A stretch of DNA of 64,000 nt, taken from contig NZ_LGEL01000008.1 in assembly GCF_001636695.1 (NCBI RefSeq), positions 1-64,000 of the forward strand. Direction: 5' to 3'. Below the pieces are notes generated by a model that was not told the origin of the DNA, did no database searches, and saw only the letters and a program-made list of their open reading frames with translations. Of this stretch, positions 50,394 through 58,690 are shown in pieces (position 1 is the stretch's first letter; each line of letters opens with the position of its first letter). Made by a program: the position numbers and the translations under genes. The stretch comes from Pedobacter panaciterrae. Lineage in GTDB: Bacteria > Bacteroidota > Bacteroidia > Sphingobacteriales > Sphingobacteriaceae.

Positions 50394-50930
50394 TTAGAAA
50401 TTATTCTTCCACATCATGCTTTCTACAGGTTTTGTGGTTTTGTTGTTGTATTTAGCATTGCTTTTGGTGTTATACATAGTTTGTATATCGCCCTGAACCA
50501 TAAAATAAATTAATTGGCCAATTGGCATACCGGCATATATTCTTACGGGTTGTGCACATGAAATTTCTAATGTCCATGTATTGCAAAAGCCAACATCACC
50601 TTTGCCTGCAGTTGCGTGTATGTCTATACCTAATCTACCTGTACTTGATTTTCCTTCAAGAAATGGGATGTGAGCATGAGTTTCTGTATATTCTAAAGTA
50701 ACACCAAGGTATAGTGTACCCGGGTGCAGTACATATCCTTCTTTTGGAATTTCAAAATGATCTATCTTATTGTGTGCTTTTGCATCGAGAACTCTGTCTT
50801 TATAAGTAGCCAGATACTTGCCCAAATGAACATCGTATGAGTTTGTGCCAAGGCATTCAGGATTAAAAGGCTCTATTATAATGGTTCCCTTGTCTATTTC
50901 TTCCAGGATTCGTTTGTCGGACAGTATCAT
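50394..50930 (-). CDS. dcd: dCTP deaminase
   Basis: Dcd deaminates dCTP to dUTP for thymidylate synthesis. The 178-residue protein shows the family start MILSDKRILEEIDKGTIIIEPFNPECLGTNSYDVHLG, the nucleotide-binding LEGKSSTGRLGIDIHATAGKGDVGFCNTWTLEI (with the catalytic Glu in TLEI) and the closing IGQLIYFMVQGD. It is divergent from the phosphopantetheinyl transferase gene. Confidence 0.95.
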   Translation of the reverse strand: MILSDKRILEEIDKGTIIIEPFNPECLGTNSYDVHLGKYLATYKDRVLDAKAHNKIDHFEIPKEGYVLHPGTLYLGVTLEYTETHAHIPFLEGKSSTGRLGIDIHATAGKGDVGFCNTWTLEISCAQPVRIYAGMPIGQLIYFMVQGDIQTMYNTKSNAKYNNKTTKPVESMMWKNNF

Positions 50931-50969
50931 TTTATCTAGTATTTGGACGAAATTATGATTAATTTAAGA

Positions 50970-50977
50970 TACTTTTG
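50970..50977 (+). promoter_or_regulatory. -7 promoter element of the PPTase-lipB unit
   Basis: TACTTTTG matches TAnnTTTG and lies 20 nt before the ATG at 50998. Confidence 0.5.
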
Positions 50978-50997
50978 CATAGTTTTCTAAAATAGAG

Positions 50998-51639
50998 ATG
51001 CCTGTAGTTTTTAATAAAAATATTGACGAGGATACCATACTTGCTGTATGGAAAATCGAAGAAACTGAAGCACAGCTGATTTCAGGTTTACAACTGAAGC
51101 AGCATGAGCTTGATGTGATTTCATCGTTAAATAATGGAAAGCGCCTGCTTCACTGGTTAAGCACGCGGGTGCTGCTAAGAACAATGCTTAATACTTCCGA
51201 GTATATTGACTGCCGTATGGATGAGCATGGTAAACCATATCTTCCTAATCTTGGGTATCATATCTCTTTGAGCCATTCTTATGATTATGCTTCAGTTATT
51301 GTTGGTAAGACAAAAAAGGTTGGTGTTGATATAGAGTTGATTAAGCATAAAATAAAGAGCATTAGAAATAAGTTCCTGTCTGACTCGGAACTGGCACAAA
51401 AACAAATAGGGGATAACATTGATGGGTTGTACGTGTGTTGGTGTGCAAAGGAAGCAATCTATAAATGGAATGGCAGAAAGGGACTTGAGTTTAAACGCGA
51501 CATCCATATCAAACCCTTTAAACTTAAAGACCAGGGCAGCCTTAATGCTCTTGTTGATCTTCCTGAAGGAACTCAAGAGCTTACTGTACATTACTTTAAA
51601 ACTAACGATGGCTACATGTTAGGCTATGTAGTGGCTTAA
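50998..51639 (+). CDS. 4'-phosphopantetheinyl transferase superfamily protein
   Basis: The enzyme attaches phosphopantetheine to carrier proteins. The Mg-binding motifs are present: GVDIELI (Asp, Glu) near residue 105 and WCAKEAIYKWNGRKGLEF near residue 145. The preceding HISLSHSYDYASVIVG is also typical. At 213 residues it belongs to the Sfp-type group rather than the short AcpS type. lipB follows 11 nt downstream, and both enzymes add or transfer cofactors on carrier domains. Confidence 0.92.
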   Translation: MPVVFNKNIDEDTILAVWKIEETEAQLISGLQLKQHELDVISSLNNGKRLLHWLSTRVLLRTMLNTSEYIDCRMDEHGKPYLPNLGYHISLSHSYDYASVIVGKTKKVGVDIELIKHKIKSIRNKFLSDSELAQKQIGDNIDGLYVCWCAKEAIYKWNGRKGLEFKRDIHIKPFKLKDQGSLNALVDLPEGTQELTVHYFKTNDGYMLGYVVA

Positions 51640-51650
51640 CTCTTTATAAA

Positions 51651-52346
51651 ATGAATAAGAAAGTTGAATTTATAGATTGGGGTCTTGTCGATTATCAGGA
51701 TGCCTGGGATAGACAAGAGGTCCTGTTCAATCAAGCAGTGGCTTTAAAAACACAAAACCGAACAAATAACACCCATCTGGAAACTCCTAATTACCTGGTA
51801 TTTTGCGAGCATCCCCATGTATATACTTTAGGGAAAAGCGGGCACCCGGAAAATTTATTGCTGAATGAACAAGGTTTAGTAGAAAAAGAGGCTACCTATT
51901 ATAAAATCAACCGAGGTGGAGATATAACTTATCATGGGCCCGGGCAAATAGTAGGCTATCCAATTCTCGATCTGGATAATTTTTTTACTGATATTCATCT
52001 TTACTTAAGGACACTTGAAGAGGCGGTTATTTTAACTCTTAGTGATTACGGAATCAAATCCGGGCGATATCCTGGTTTTACAGGAGTATGGTTGGATGCT
52101 GATAATGAGAAAGCACGTAAAATATGTGCATTAGGAGTAAGGTGTAGCAGGTGGGTAACGATGCATGGCTTTGCATTCAATGTAAATACAGATCTTGATT
52201 ATTTCAAAAACATTGTTCCTTGTGGTATAGATGACAAGGATGTAACGTCCATAAAGCGTGAGCTAGGCCATCCTGTAGATATGTATGAAGTTAAAGCCAG
52301 ACTAAAAAACCATATTGCCAGCCTGTTTGATATGAAGCTAATCTGA
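51651..52346 (+). CDS. lipB: Octanoyl-ACP:protein N-octanoyltransferase
   Basis: LipB moves octanoate from ACP to lipoyl domains, the first step of lipoate synthesis. The 231-residue protein shows EHPHVYTLGKSG, the acyl-binding RGGDITYHGPGQIVGYPILDL, the catalytic Lys in RKICALGVRCSRWVTMHGFAFNV and the catalytic Cys in IVPCGIDDKDVTS. It is co-transcribed with the phosphopantetheinyl transferase. lipA is not in the window. Confidence 0.96.
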   Translation: MNKKVEFIDWGLVDYQDAWDRQEVLFNQAVALKTQNRTNNTHLETPNYLVFCEHPHVYTLGKSGHPENLLLNEQGLVEKEATYYKINRGGDITYHGPGQIVGYPILDLDNFFTDIHLYLRTLEEAVILTLSDYGIKSGRYPGFTGVWLDADNEKARKICALGVRCSRWVTMHGFAFNVNTDLDYFKNIVPCGIDDKDVTSIKRELGHPVDMYEVKARLKNHIASLFDMKLI

Positions 52347-52428
52347 TCTCAGCATTTGAAAAAAGAGTCTTAAATTTTGATTTTTTGACATAAAGATTAT
52401 CTTTATACAAATTAAAACTCATAACCCT

Positions 52429-52902
52429 ATGGACTACAATTCAGAGTACTCATCAGCCGCGGCCGGTATAGGCGCTGGCGCAATCACCATTTACCTTATC
52501 CTTCTCGTTTTAACGTATATAGGATTATGGAAAGTTTTTGAAAAAGCAGGTAAACCTGGCTGGGCCGCTATTGTCCCTATTTATAATGCCATTGTATTAA
52601 TAGAAATTGTTGGCAAACCAACAATTTGGATCCTTTGGTTATTGATACCATGTACAGCTCCAATATTTGGCATTTGGCTTATAAATCTATTGAGCAAAAG
52701 TTTTGGTAAAACAGAAGGATATACAATCGGTATTCTTCTTCTTCCTTTTGTTTTTATCCCGTTATTAGGATTTGGTGATGCTAAATATTTAGGCCCATCT
52801 GCTGCTGAAGCAAGAAATGGTTTTAATAATCCTAACAATCCTTTTGGGAATAATCCGTTTAATGATCCATTCAATAAACCTCCTACCACTCCTGGAGTCT
52901 AA
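52429..52902 (+). CDS. DUF5684 membrane protein
   Basis: This 157-residue protein has about three membrane helices between residues 15 and 115, including the LWKVFEKAGKPGWAAIVPIYNAIVLIEIVGKPTIW block that typifies DUF5684. The C-terminus is a polar Asn/Pro-rich tail (NNPNNPFGNNPFNDPFNKPPTTPGV). The family occurs next to signal peptidase-like genes in some Bacteroidota, and its function is unknown. A strong terminator begins 26 nt after its stop codon, inside the next open frame. Confidence 0.8.
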   Translation: MDYNSEYSSAAAGIGAGAITIYLILLVLTYIGLWKVFEKAGKPGWAAIVPIYNAIVLIEIVGKPTIWILWLLIPCTAPIFGIWLINLLSKSFGKTEGYTIGILLLPFVFIPLLGFGDAKYLGPSAAEARNGFNNPNNPFGNNPFNDPFNKPPTTPGV

Positions 52903-53244
52903 TTGTTAGTATTTATAACATATATCTTATCCGCCTGGTCTTCTTTTCTAGACAAGGCGGATATTTTTTTTCTTCCATGTCCGTTTAAGTATATCTTTAA
53001 AATAGACTGTCCGGGATGTGGATTTCAGCGCTCATTACTATTCCTCCTTAAGGGAGACTGGCAAAAAAGTTTTGATATGTACCCTCCAACAATTCCACTC
53101 ATCATTACGTTTATCGTTGGTATATCTGCAAATTACTGGTTAGGTAAGAAAAGCGATAAGTTAATTAAGGTATTATACCTCATTACAGGGTCAATCATTT
53201 TAGTTAGCTATGTTCATAAAATGTGGTTATCCCATTCTCATTAA
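52903..53244 (+). CDS. DUF2752 small membrane protein
   Basis: This 113-residue protein carries the DUF2752 signature LPCPFKYIFKIDCPGCGFQRSLLFLLKGDW (three Cys) followed by two membrane helices. The function is unknown; the CPxCG-like cysteines may bind metal. The frame opens with TTG right after the DUF5684 stop codon, and no in-frame ATG precedes the signature. Codons 9-23 lie inside a terminator-like hairpin with a T8 tract, so expression may depend on read-through or on an undetected start further in. Confidence 0.75.
   Translation: MLVFITYILSAWSSFLDKADIFFLPCPFKYIFKIDCPGCGFQRSLLFLLKGDWQKSFDMYPPTIPLIITFIVGISANYWLGKKSDKLIKVLYLITGSIILVSYVHKMWLSHSH
52928..52971 (+). terminator. Intrinsic terminator/attenuator inside the DUF2752 5' coding region
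   Basis: TATCCGCCT (52928-52936) pairs with AGGCGGATA (52955-52963), with an inner GTCT/AGAC pairing. Eight T follow at 52964-52971. It serves the DUF5684 gene as a terminator but lies within the next coding frame. Confidence 0.8.
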
Positions 53245-53282
53245 TGTAATTTTTTAAATCTGTATGTGTTTTTATTGCGTAA

Positions 53283-54080
53283 ATGTCGAATATGAGATAC
53301 TCGATGTTAATTCTATCATTATTGTTGATATTAGCCTGTAAAAAAGGAGAAGTAAAGTCGATGGATAAAGATGGCGTTGTCCGTACAGATACAGTTGTGA
53401 AACCAGTGGATACCTTAGTGAAACCTAAGGATACTATAATTGTTAAGCCTACTGATCCAAACATGGGCAAACAATTAAACTACCTTGCTCTTGGCGACTC
53501 CTATACCATAGGGGAATCAGTAGATCGGGATGAGAATTTTCCAAGCCAACTGATAAATGAACTCACAAAAAATGGCCTTATTATAAACCCTCCAAATATA
53601 ATTGCCAGAACCGGTTGGACAACAAGTGAATTGCAGGAAGGAATCAAAATTTCAGCATTTACCTTGTATAAATTTGATTTTGTTACTTTGTTAATAGGGG
53701 TAAATAACCAATACAGAGGTGAATCAAAAGATGTTTACCGTAAAGAGTTTAAAGAGCTTTTGCAAACTGCCATCAATTTTGCGAACGGCAAAAAATCACA
53801 TGTTTTTGTAATATCAATTCCCGATTGGGGTGTTACGCCATATGGTCAGCAAAGTGGACGTGACCCGAAGACTATAGCAAAGGAGATTGACGCCTTTAAT
53901 GCAATAAATAAAGAAGAAACGATAGCAGCAGGTTTGACTTATACAGACATTACTCCGGCCTCCAGATTAGCACTATCAGACCAAACATTGGTTGCCAAAG
54001 ATGGTCTGCATCCTTCGGGCAAGATGTATGCAGGATGGGCAACAAGTGTGGCTCCTTCAATATTAAAGAATTTTAAATAA
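53283..54080 (+). CDS. SGNH/GDSL hydrolase lipoprotein
   Basis: This 265-residue lipoprotein (signal ending LILAC, Cys19) has a spacer of valine-, lysine- and proline-rich repeats (about 38-60; VVKPVDTLVKPKDTIIVKP). The SGNH hydrolase domain follows: the nucleophile Ser in LALGDSYTIGE, the block III Asn in IGVNNQYRG and the catalytic pair in KDGLHPSGKMY. It is probably surface- or periplasm-exposed and may de-esterify a lipid or polysaccharide. The start may instead be the ATG at 53292 (MRYSMLI). Confidence 0.88.
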   Translation: MSNMRYSMLILSLLLILACKKGEVKSMDKDGVVRTDTVVKPVDTLVKPKDTIIVKPTDPNMGKQLNYLALGDSYTIGESVDRDENFPSQLINELTKNGLIINPPNIIARTGWTTSELQEGIKISAFTLYKFDFVTLLIGVNNQYRGESKDVYRKEFKELLQTAINFANGKKSHVFVISIPDWGVTPYGQQSGRDPKTIAKEIDAFNAINKEETIAAGLTYTDITPASRLALSDQTLVAKDGLHPSGKMYAGWATSVAPSILKNFK

Positions 54081-54085
54081 TTTTT

Positions 54086-54817
54086 CTAGTCAGCCCTGGA
54101 AGTGATATGCCTATAGTCTTTAATTACAGTTTTTAAGAAATCCAGTTCATTCATTCCTGTGGGAATTGGAATTGTAAGATGTGCTGAGATCCTTTCTGAC
54201 ATGGTATAAATTAAATCAGCATTGTTTGTTTTGTAAAAAGTACTTATCACTTCATGGATTAGCTCAGCCTCTCTATCCGTAAGCTGATCAACATGTGCAA
54301 ATACCGGAATATATTCTTCTTCTACCGGATGAAAAGCAATGTGGTCAAAACCAGTACGTGCAACTGTTTTTATAAGTGTGGTTCCAGCTACTATATCACC
54401 AACTCTTTGCTTATTTTCTGTCACGGCCACGCTGATTAATCCCCCTACCTGAGCTGTTAATGCAAAATCTACAAGTCTAAACAACCAGCGGATAAAATAT
54501 TGTCCCAAGCTTGGCTGAGCTCCGTTTAAGCTAATCACTTTTATCTTTAACAGCTTCTTTCCAACACTTTGGCCATTCATAAAAATTTCACAAATGAGAT
54601 CGTAAAACACAAAACAAGCGGCAAAAACTGACCATATAGATGCGATAAGGATTCCCGATTGGATAGCACCGGTAAGCATGGTCAATATCATAAGCAGAAT
54701 CCCTACTATTATAAAAGCACCCAGATCAATTAATCTGGCAGCTACCCGTTCCCCCAATCCCGCCACCGGATAATCAATTGCTATATGCTGACTGGTGTTT
54801 ACTTGTACTGTTTCCAT
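54086..54817 (-). CDS. RDD family membrane protein
   Basis: The protein has the RDD domain (residues about 18-150), with the namesake Arg-Asp pattern in RVAARLIDLGAFIIVG, three membrane helices and the conserved GQSVGKKLLKIKVIS and NKQRVGDIVAGTTLI. The cytoplasmic C-terminal part (150-243) is charged. RDD proteins in this position commonly lie beside SpoIIM-like genes, as here, where it is divergent from the six-gene operon. Its function in that set is unknown. Confidence 0.88.
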   Translation of the reverse strand: METVQVNTSQHIAIDYPVAGLGERVAARLIDLGAFIIVGILLMILTMLTGAIQSGILIASIWSVFAACFVFYDLICEIFMNGQSVGKKLLKIKVISLNGAQPSLGQYFIRWLFRLVDFALTAQVGGLISVAVTENKQRVGDIVAGTTLIKTVARTGFDHIAFHPVEEEYIPVFAHVDQLTDREAELIHEVISTFYKTNNADLIYTMSERISAHLTIPIPTGMNELDFLKTVIKDYRHITSRAD

Positions 54818-54824
54818 ATAAACT

Positions 54825-54832
54825 CAAACTTA
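54825..54832 (-). promoter_or_regulatory. -7 promoter element of the RDD gene
   Basis: The minus strand reads TAAGTTTG, a TAnnTTTG match, 7 nt before the start codon. Confidence 0.5.
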
Positions 54833-54948
54833 GATAAAATTTAAAACAAAGAAATGTTCGGGAGAATTAAAATAATGATAATTAATTTTTCTTGTAAAAA
54901 CCTTTTTTATGCTATTTTACAGGAAAATTAAAGCACTCGCAAAAACCT

Positions 54949-55911
54949 ATGAGAGAATCGTTATTTGTTAAGCAGAATTCCAGTAAATGGAAATCCTATG
55001 AGCAAATGAGTGTAGTAACACCTGATGAGCTTGCTGATAGGTTTGTAGACATTACTAATGATCTTGCATACGCCAAAACATTTTATCCAAAATCAAAAAC
55101 TACAGAATATTTAAATGGTATAGCGGCTTTGTTGCATCAGTCTATTTACAAGAATAAAAAGGAGGATAGCAATACTTTTATTAAATTTTGGAAAACGGAG
55201 TTGCCTGTTCTTTTTTATACTTATCGCAGGCAACTGTTGTACTCCCTTATATTTTTTGTAATCTCAAGTTTAATAGGAATACTATCGGCAAAATATGATG
55301 ACACCTTTTTGAGGTTGATACTTGGTGACAGCTATGTAAACATGACCAATGAGAACATTGCCAAGGGAGATCCATTTGGTGTTTATAAGTCGCAAGGTGA
55401 GGTCAGCATGTTTTTTATGATTGCTGCCAATAACATGTATGTCTCTTTATTGATGTTTGTAAGTGGGATTTTCTTCTCTATAGGGCCTGTATTTTTTATT
55501 TTAAAAAATGGGATAATGCTTGGCTCTTTTGAATATTATTTCTTTAGTAAGGGACTGGGAATGGAATCCATATTAGTGATATGGATTCATGGAACGCTCG
55601 AAATATCAGCAATTATTATAGCAGGTGGTGCAGGTCTGGTTTTAGGGCATGGTTTATTGTTCCCAAAAACATATACACGCCTGCAGGCATTTATTAAAAG
55701 CGCAAAAGACGGAACTAAAATAGCTTTAGGGATATTACCTATAATTGTGATGGCCGCCATCTTTGAAAGCTTTGTAACCAGGCATACCAGTATGCCACTT
55801 TGGTTAAGTATCTCCATTCTTGGAGGTTCATTGTTATTTATGGTTTGGTATGTAATATTATACCCGGCCCGGCTTATTAAACGAACTCAAAATATAGACA
55901 ATGTCGGATAA
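54949..55911 (+). CDS. SpoIIM-like (stage II sporulation protein M family) membrane protein
   Basis: This 320-residue protein has a cytoplasmic N-terminal region (1-98) and about five membrane helices. The SpoIIM-family stretch is seen in FFSIGPVFFILKNGIMLGSFEYYFFSKGLGM followed by IWIHGTLEISAIIIAGGAGLVLG. In Bacillus SpoIIM works with SpoIID/SpoIIP in engulfment; this organism shows no sporulation genes here, so a vegetative envelope role is likely. It is first in an operon of six genes with gaps or overlaps of 11 nt or less. Confidence 0.9.
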   Translation: MRESLFVKQNSSKWKSYEQMSVVTPDELADRFVDITNDLAYAKTFYPKSKTTEYLNGIAALLHQSIYKNKKEDSNTFIKFWKTELPVLFYTYRRQLLYSLIFFVISSLIGILSAKYDDTFLRLILGDSYVNMTNENIAKGDPFGVYKSQGEVSMFFMIAANNMYVSLLMFVSGIFFSIGPVFFILKNGIMLGSFEYYFFSKGLGMESILVIWIHGTLEISAIIIAGGAGLVLGHGLLFPKTYTRLQAFIKSAKDGTKIALGILPIIVMAAIFESFVTRHTSMPLWLSISILGGSLLFMVWYVILYPARLIKRTQNIDNVG

Positions 55912-56788
55912 ATTAGAATTTAGAAAACTCAGGGAATTTGGAGAGATCATTAATGATATGTTTCAGTTCGTAAAGCAGAACTTTAAGCCATTAATGAGAA
56001 CATACATTTATTTATGTGGGTTTTTTGTTCTTGCCGGATTGTTCGCCGCAATAATGTATCAGGTTGGATTACAGAAAATAGGTTTTGGTACTGTCAGTCC
56101 GGCAAACTCAAACCCATTTACCAGACTCAATCAGATCTTTACATACAATTATTTCCTTGTCATTGTATTCGCAATGTTAAACTATACTGCTGTAATTGTC
56201 TCAATTTTAAGCTTTATATCATTATACATTAAAAACGGAAATCAGGCACCAACGGTAGAAGAGGTTTGGGCTTATTTCAAATATTACTTTCTTAGGGTTT
56301 TGGGAAGTAGTGTTGTAGTTAGTATTTTTCTTATTGTTTGTTTTTTGTTGTGTGGTATCCCGTTTATTTATGTATTTCCTGCAATGTCTCTTTTTTACCC
56401 GGTAATGGTACTTGAGAACGGGAGTTTTGAATATTCATTTAGCCGGTCTTTTAAACTGTTAAAAGATCAATGGTGGGTAACAGCAGGAGCGATATTTGTA
56501 GTATGGATAATCACATACGCTTGTATGTCAATGGCATCTATGCCGGGTATAATACTTACTATGGTTTCTGCATTTACAAAAGCATCCGATGGCATGAGTA
56601 CTTTTGTTATTATTATAGCTACGGTTATTCAATATGTATGTCAGGTGTTTATGATCCTGCCGGTTATAGGAGTTACACTTTGTTATTTTAATCTGACAGA
56701 GCGTTTGGAAAATACCGGATTAATAGAAAGGATAAATCAATTTGGAAATTCTGAAACAGATTTAAACGCTACCCCTGAGGACTATTAG
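55901..56788 (+). CDS. Polytopic membrane protein of the MoxR/DUF58 cluster
   Basis: This 295-residue protein is not assigned to a family. It has a cytoplasmic start (LRKFGE-like LREFGEIINDMFQFVKQNFKPLMRTY) and about six membrane helices. The pattern, with VLENGSFEYSFSRSFKLLKDQWWVTAGA in the middle, is reminiscent of DUF975/DUF4013-type glycerophosphodiester-associated membrane domains. It overlaps the SpoIIM-like gene by 11 nt and is followed by the DUF4129 gene after 1 nt, so it is a fixed member of this operon. Confidence 0.75.
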   Translation: MSDKLEFRKLREFGEIINDMFQFVKQNFKPLMRTYIYLCGFFVLAGLFAAIMYQVGLQKIGFGTVSPANSNPFTRLNQIFTYNYFLVIVFAMLNYTAVIVSILSFISLYIKNGNQAPTVEEVWAYFKYYFLRVLGSSVVVSIFLIVCFLLCGIPFIYVFPAMSLFYPVMVLENGSFEYSFSRSFKLLKDQWWVTAGAIFVVWIITYACMSMASMPGIILTMVSAFTKASDGMSTFVIIIATVIQYVCQVFMILPVIGVTLCYFNLTERLENTGLIERINQFGNSETDLNATPEDY

Positions 56789-56789
56789 C

Positions 56790-57509
56790 ATGCGTTTCCT
56801 ACTGTTCATCTTTATTTTTTTTGGAGTGCTGAAAGTTCACGCTAACGTGGTGGGGCCAGATTCTGTTTCACTAAAAACGGTAATTAAATTGGATAGTACT
56901 AAGGTTGATCTTCGTAAGTTTGATAAAAGCAAACTTGATGCCTTTGCTAAGGAGGCAGATTTTAAGTACGATGATGCACCTGTAGGCCTTAGTTTATGGG
57001 ACAGATTTTGGCGTTGGTTCTGGGACTTAATTGGTCATGCACTAAGTAATAAGATGTCTGGTGGTTTAATAAAGTATTTAATAATCATTGTATTCGTTGG
57101 ACTTGCAGTTTTTATAGTTTTAAAAATAATTGGAGCCGACTTAAAGATATTTTCTCACAAGTCACAAATTGTAGAGGTGCCATATAGTGAATCTAACGAC
57201 AATATTCATGAAATCAATTTTAATGAACAGATAGAAAAGGCTATCGAAAATTCTAATTACAGGTTAGCCGTACGGCTTTTATATTTACGATCGCTTAAGA
57301 AGTTGAGTGACACGAACCTGATTCATTGGCTTCCGGAAAAAACAAATCAAACGTATATCAGTGAAATTAACGATCCGGATAAGAAAAGAGAATTCAGTAA
57401 GCTTACCCATCAATTTGAATACGTTTGGTACGGAGAGTTTTTTATTGATAGGGAGAATTTTAATACCATTAAGGATACCTTCGAACGGTTTAATCTGTAT
57501 AGCTCATGA
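56790..57509 (+). CDS. DUF4129 domain protein
   Basis: A signal peptide (residues 1-18) is followed by a periplasmic region, one membrane helix (about 90-112) and a cytoplasmic DUF4129 domain (about 145-239). The domain reads QIEKAIENSNYRLAVRLLYLRSLKKLSDTNLI...FSKLTHQFEYVWYGEFFI. The Arg/Leu-rich stretch is the family hallmark. It is normally encoded with MoxR and DUF58 genes, as here. The stop codon overlaps the next start by 4 nt. Confidence 0.87.
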   Translation: MRFLLFIFIFFGVLKVHANVVGPDSVSLKTVIKLDSTKVDLRKFDKSKLDAFAKEADFKYDDAPVGLSLWDRFWRWFWDLIGHALSNKMSGGLIKYLIIIVFVGLAVFIVLKIIGADLKIFSHKSQIVEVPYSESNDNIHEINFNEQIEKAIENSNYRLAVRLLYLRSLKKLSDTNLIHWLPEKTNQTYISEINDPDKKREFSKLTHQFEYVWYGEFFIDRENFNTIKDTFERFNLYSS

Positions 57510-58687
57510 AGGGATTAAGAAGATATCTTATAGTGAGTACAGTATTGTTAGTTGGCTATCTGCTGGCACAATATTATAAACCAAAACCAACAAACTGGAC
57601 GCCCAGTTATTTAAAGGAAGATAAGATTCCATTTGGCACCTATATTTTGTTTCACCAAATTCATGATTTATTCCCTAAAACCGATATAAAGGTAATAAGA
57701 GATCCTGTGTATAATACTTTAAAAGATAATAGGTTTAGCAATACCAGTTATCTCTTTATTTCTCATTCTATGGAGCTTGATAAGCTGGATTTTAAAGAGC
57801 TTATCAATTTTGCAAAAGACGGGAATCATGTATTTATTGCTGCTTTTAGCTTTGGCAAATCTTTAAGTGATACACTTAAATTAGAAATCGGGTCATCTTA
57901 CAACTATTCAACAGAAAAATCTACAGGTGTTAATTTTGTTAATCCTACACTGAAATCAGTACGGGATTATACATTCGGAAAGCAAATTGCAGAACAGTAT
58001 TTTAGTGATATCGATACCTCTAAAGTAACTGTATTAGGTAAAAATGCCGATGGGAAACCCAACTTTATTAAGTACAGTTTTGGTAAAGGAAGTATATACA
58101 TTTCGCCAAACCCACAGTTATTTACCAATTACAGTTTAATAAATAGTTTAGGCGCAGATTATGCGGCAAAGGCTTTATCGTATCTTCCCGCTAATGCGAA
58201 TTTATTATGGGATGAACATAATACCCGTGGAAATATTGATGACTCATCGGTTTTGCGGGTAATTTTTAAGAATGAATCATTGCGATGGGCTTATTATCTG
58301 GTGCTGGTAGGATTGATCGTTTTTGTTTTGTTTGAAATGAAACGCAGGCAAAGAATAATTCCTGTTATAGAGCCTTTAAGAAACTCCTCTTTGGATTTTG
58401 TTCAGGTTGTTGGAAAAGTGTACTATCAGCAGCGGGATAACAGTGATATTGCAAAGAAAAAGATATACTATTTTCTTGAACACATCCGAAGTACTTATAA
58501 CCTGAAAACAACATCGCTGGATAAAGAATGGGAGAAAACTTTAAATGTCAAATCAGGAGTTCCTGAAGAAACAATTGACTCATTATTTCGCATTATGAAT
58601 GGAATAAATAATAATCAATATGTTGATGATCATACGCTGATCAACCTTAATAAACTAATTGAAAGATTTTATAAACAAGCTCAATAA
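57506..58687 (+). CDS. DUF4350 domain protein
   Basis: The protein has a membrane helix at residues 7-20, a periplasmic DUF4350 domain (about 25-245; WTPSYLKEDKIPFGTYILFHQIHDLFP, then FAKDGNHVFIAAFSF), a second helix (about 258-275, YYLVLVGLIVFVLFEMKRR) and a cytoplasmic tail. The family resembles GATase-like folds that lack catalysis. It lies between DUF4129 and MoxR genes. Function unknown. Confidence 0.85.
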   Translation: MKGLRRYLIVSTVLLVGYLLAQYYKPKPTNWTPSYLKEDKIPFGTYILFHQIHDLFPKTDIKVIRDPVYNTLKDNRFSNTSYLFISHSMELDKLDFKELINFAKDGNHVFIAAFSFGKSLSDTLKLEIGSSYNYSTEKSTGVNFVNPTLKSVRDYTFGKQIAEQYFSDIDTSKVTVLGKNADGKPNFIKYSFGKGSIYISPNPQLFTNYSLINSLGADYAAKALSYLPANANLLWDEHNTRGNIDDSSVLRVIFKNESLRWAYYLVLVGLIVFVLFEMKRRQRIIPVIEPLRNSSLDFVQVVGKVYYQQRDNSDIAKKKIYYFLEHIRSTYNLKTTSLDKEWEKTLNVKSGVPEETIDSLFRIMNGINNNQYVDDHTLINLNKLIERFYKQAQ

Positions 58688-58690
58688 ACT

